Shown one piece after another: positions 57,395 to 58,105 of a stretch of 58,105 nucleotides of DNA; within the stretch, counting starts at the first letter, position 1; every line of letters begins with the position of its first letter. Origin of the DNA: Olivibacter sitiensis DSM 17696 (lineage in GTDB: Bacteria; Bacteroidota; Bacteroidia; Sphingobacteriales; Sphingobacteriaceae); NCBI RefSeq assembly GCF_000427965.1, contig NZ_ATZA01000039.1, forward strand, positions 1-58,105, given 5' to 3'. The notes beneath the pieces were generated by a model. That model was not told the DNA's origin, made no database searches, and saw only the letters and a list, made by a program, of their open reading frames with translations. A program made the translations under genes and the position numbers.

Positions 57395-58105
57395 ATGAAA
57401 TACAATTTTTTGGGAAATACGGGGCTAAAAGTTTCCGAACTATGCTTGGGAACCATGACTTTCGGCGGCAAAGGGATGTGGACGGCCATTGGCACCCTGC
57501 CACAGGACGATGTAGATACCTTAGTGAAAACGGCCATTGACGCGGGCATCAATTTCATAGATACGGCCAATGTATATAGCGAGGGCCTGAGCGAAGAGAT
57601 GACCGGAACGGCCATTTGGGACTTGGGACTAAACCGGAACAACCTGGTCATTGCTACCAAGGTGAGGGGAAAAATGGGAGAGGGACCCAATGAAATAGGC
57701 CTGAGTCGCAAGCACATCCTGCAGCAGGTGGATGAAAGCCTGAAACGTTTGAATACCGATTATATCGACCTGTACCAGATACATGGATTTGATGCAAGGA
57801 CACCGCTTGAAGAGACGCTATATGCACTGGATAATATAGTGCAGGCGGGAAAGGTGCGCTATATCGGCTGCAGTAACCTGGCAGCCTGGCAGCTGATGAA
57901 GGCCCTTGGGATTTCGTCACGGGAGTACCTTGCCAAGTTTGTTTCCTTGCAGGCTTATTATACCATTGCCGGGCGCGACCTGGAGCGAGAACTCGTTCCA
58001 TTATTATTGGACCAAAAAATCGGATTGATGGTCTGGAGTCCGTTGGCGGGAGGCCTCTTGAGCGGAAAGTACGGTAGGAATAGTATTGTGGAGGATGGGC
58101 GTCGG
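57395..58105 (+). CDS. Aldo/keto reductase (runs off window)
   Basis: The first 237 codons of an aldo/keto reductase from ATG 57395: KYNFLGNTGLKVSELCLGTM at the start, INFIDTANVYSEGLSE with the catalytic aspartate and tyrosine, VIATKVRGKMG with the lysine, and LYQIHGFD with the histidine. The segment GLMVWSPLAGGLLSGKYG is typical of the YhdN/Tas-like group. It reduces aldehydes or ketones with NADPH. It is divergent from permease member 7, and the shared gap contains the permease operators, so the two might be co-regulated. The 3' end lies beyond the window. Confidence 0.9.
   Translation, partial: MKYNFLGNTGLKVSELCLGTMTFGGKGMWTAIGTLPQDDVDTLVKTAIDAGINFIDTANVYSEGLSEEMTGTAIWDLGLNRNNLVIATKVRGKMGEGPNEIGLSRKHILQQVDESLKRLNTDYIDLYQIHGFDARTPLEETLYALDNIVQAGKVRYIGCSNLAAWQLMKALGISSREYLAKFVSLQAYYTIAGRDLERELVPLLLDQKIGLMVWSPLAGGLLSGKYGRNSIVEDGRR

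Overview
The window is chromosomal DNA from a member of the Bacteroidota, most likely Sphingobacteriales or Chitinophagales. The evidence is the arrays of roughly 800-residue FtsX/MacB-type permeases ending in NPVDSLRDE, the fused AraC-TPR regulator, the LytS/LytTR pair, A-rich leaders without Shine-Dalgarno sequences, and many promoter boxes of the Bacteroidota form TAnnTTTG. No rRNA, tRNA or CRISPR array was seen.

Left block (1-23.97 kb). The window opens inside an IS4-type transposase (minus strand), then a lone antitoxin-like gene, an AraC-TPR membrane regulator divergent from an ankyrin lipoprotein, and an acyltransferase-3 membrane protein. A run of FtsX-family permeases on the minus strand follows: four back to back (4756-15155) separated by near-identical intergenic repeats that carry a 15-bp-stem hairpin, then two more (16155-18527 and 20716-23091) with a membrane protein of unknown function, an unknown cytosolic gene and an outer-membrane barrel gene between them. 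An eighth permease (23455-23975) is only a C-terminal stump. No ATPase gene is present for any of them. Four permease promoter regions (upstream of 15155, 18527, 23091 and 57100) share an inverted repeat TGTnCG-N4-CGnACA, a second copy 21 bp further out, and a TGGCA (-24-like) box 62-75 bp nearer the gene. This looks like a sigma-54/enhancer-binding-protein regulon and is the most coherent unexplained system in the window.

Middle block (about 23.97-49.89 kb). The sequence becomes visibly more A+T-rich and turns into a patchwork of single accessory genes: AraC, MerR and Crp/Fnr regulators, each next to a short-chain dehydrogenase, hydrolase or similar small enzyme; an S41 protease, VOC protein, cysteine hydrolase, CMD proteins, TPR lipoprotein, LytS/LytTR system, M23 peptidase, DUF2200 protein, arginase-family enzyme, HigBA toxin-antitoxin, CPBP protease and methyltransferase. 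Many genes are broken (nucleotidyltransferase, CMD pair, bestrophin-like, one AraC, alpha/beta hydrolase, CPBP, a DHFR-like stub) and there is the 3' end of a group II intron. Both edges cut genes: the permease stump on the left and a DHFR-like stub fused into the tail of an HD-domain gene on the right. I read this as a laterally acquired, partly decaying island. Several regulators have clear palindromic or repeated operators in front of their own gene and the adjacent enzyme gene.

Right block (49.89-58.1 kb). An HD-domain gene lies directly downstream of an intact membrane adenylate cyclase. Next to it is a TPR-adenylate cyclase gene inactivated by one frameshift and one nonsense codon. A seventh full permease with the shared promoter architecture follows, and the window ends inside an aldo/keto reductase gene.
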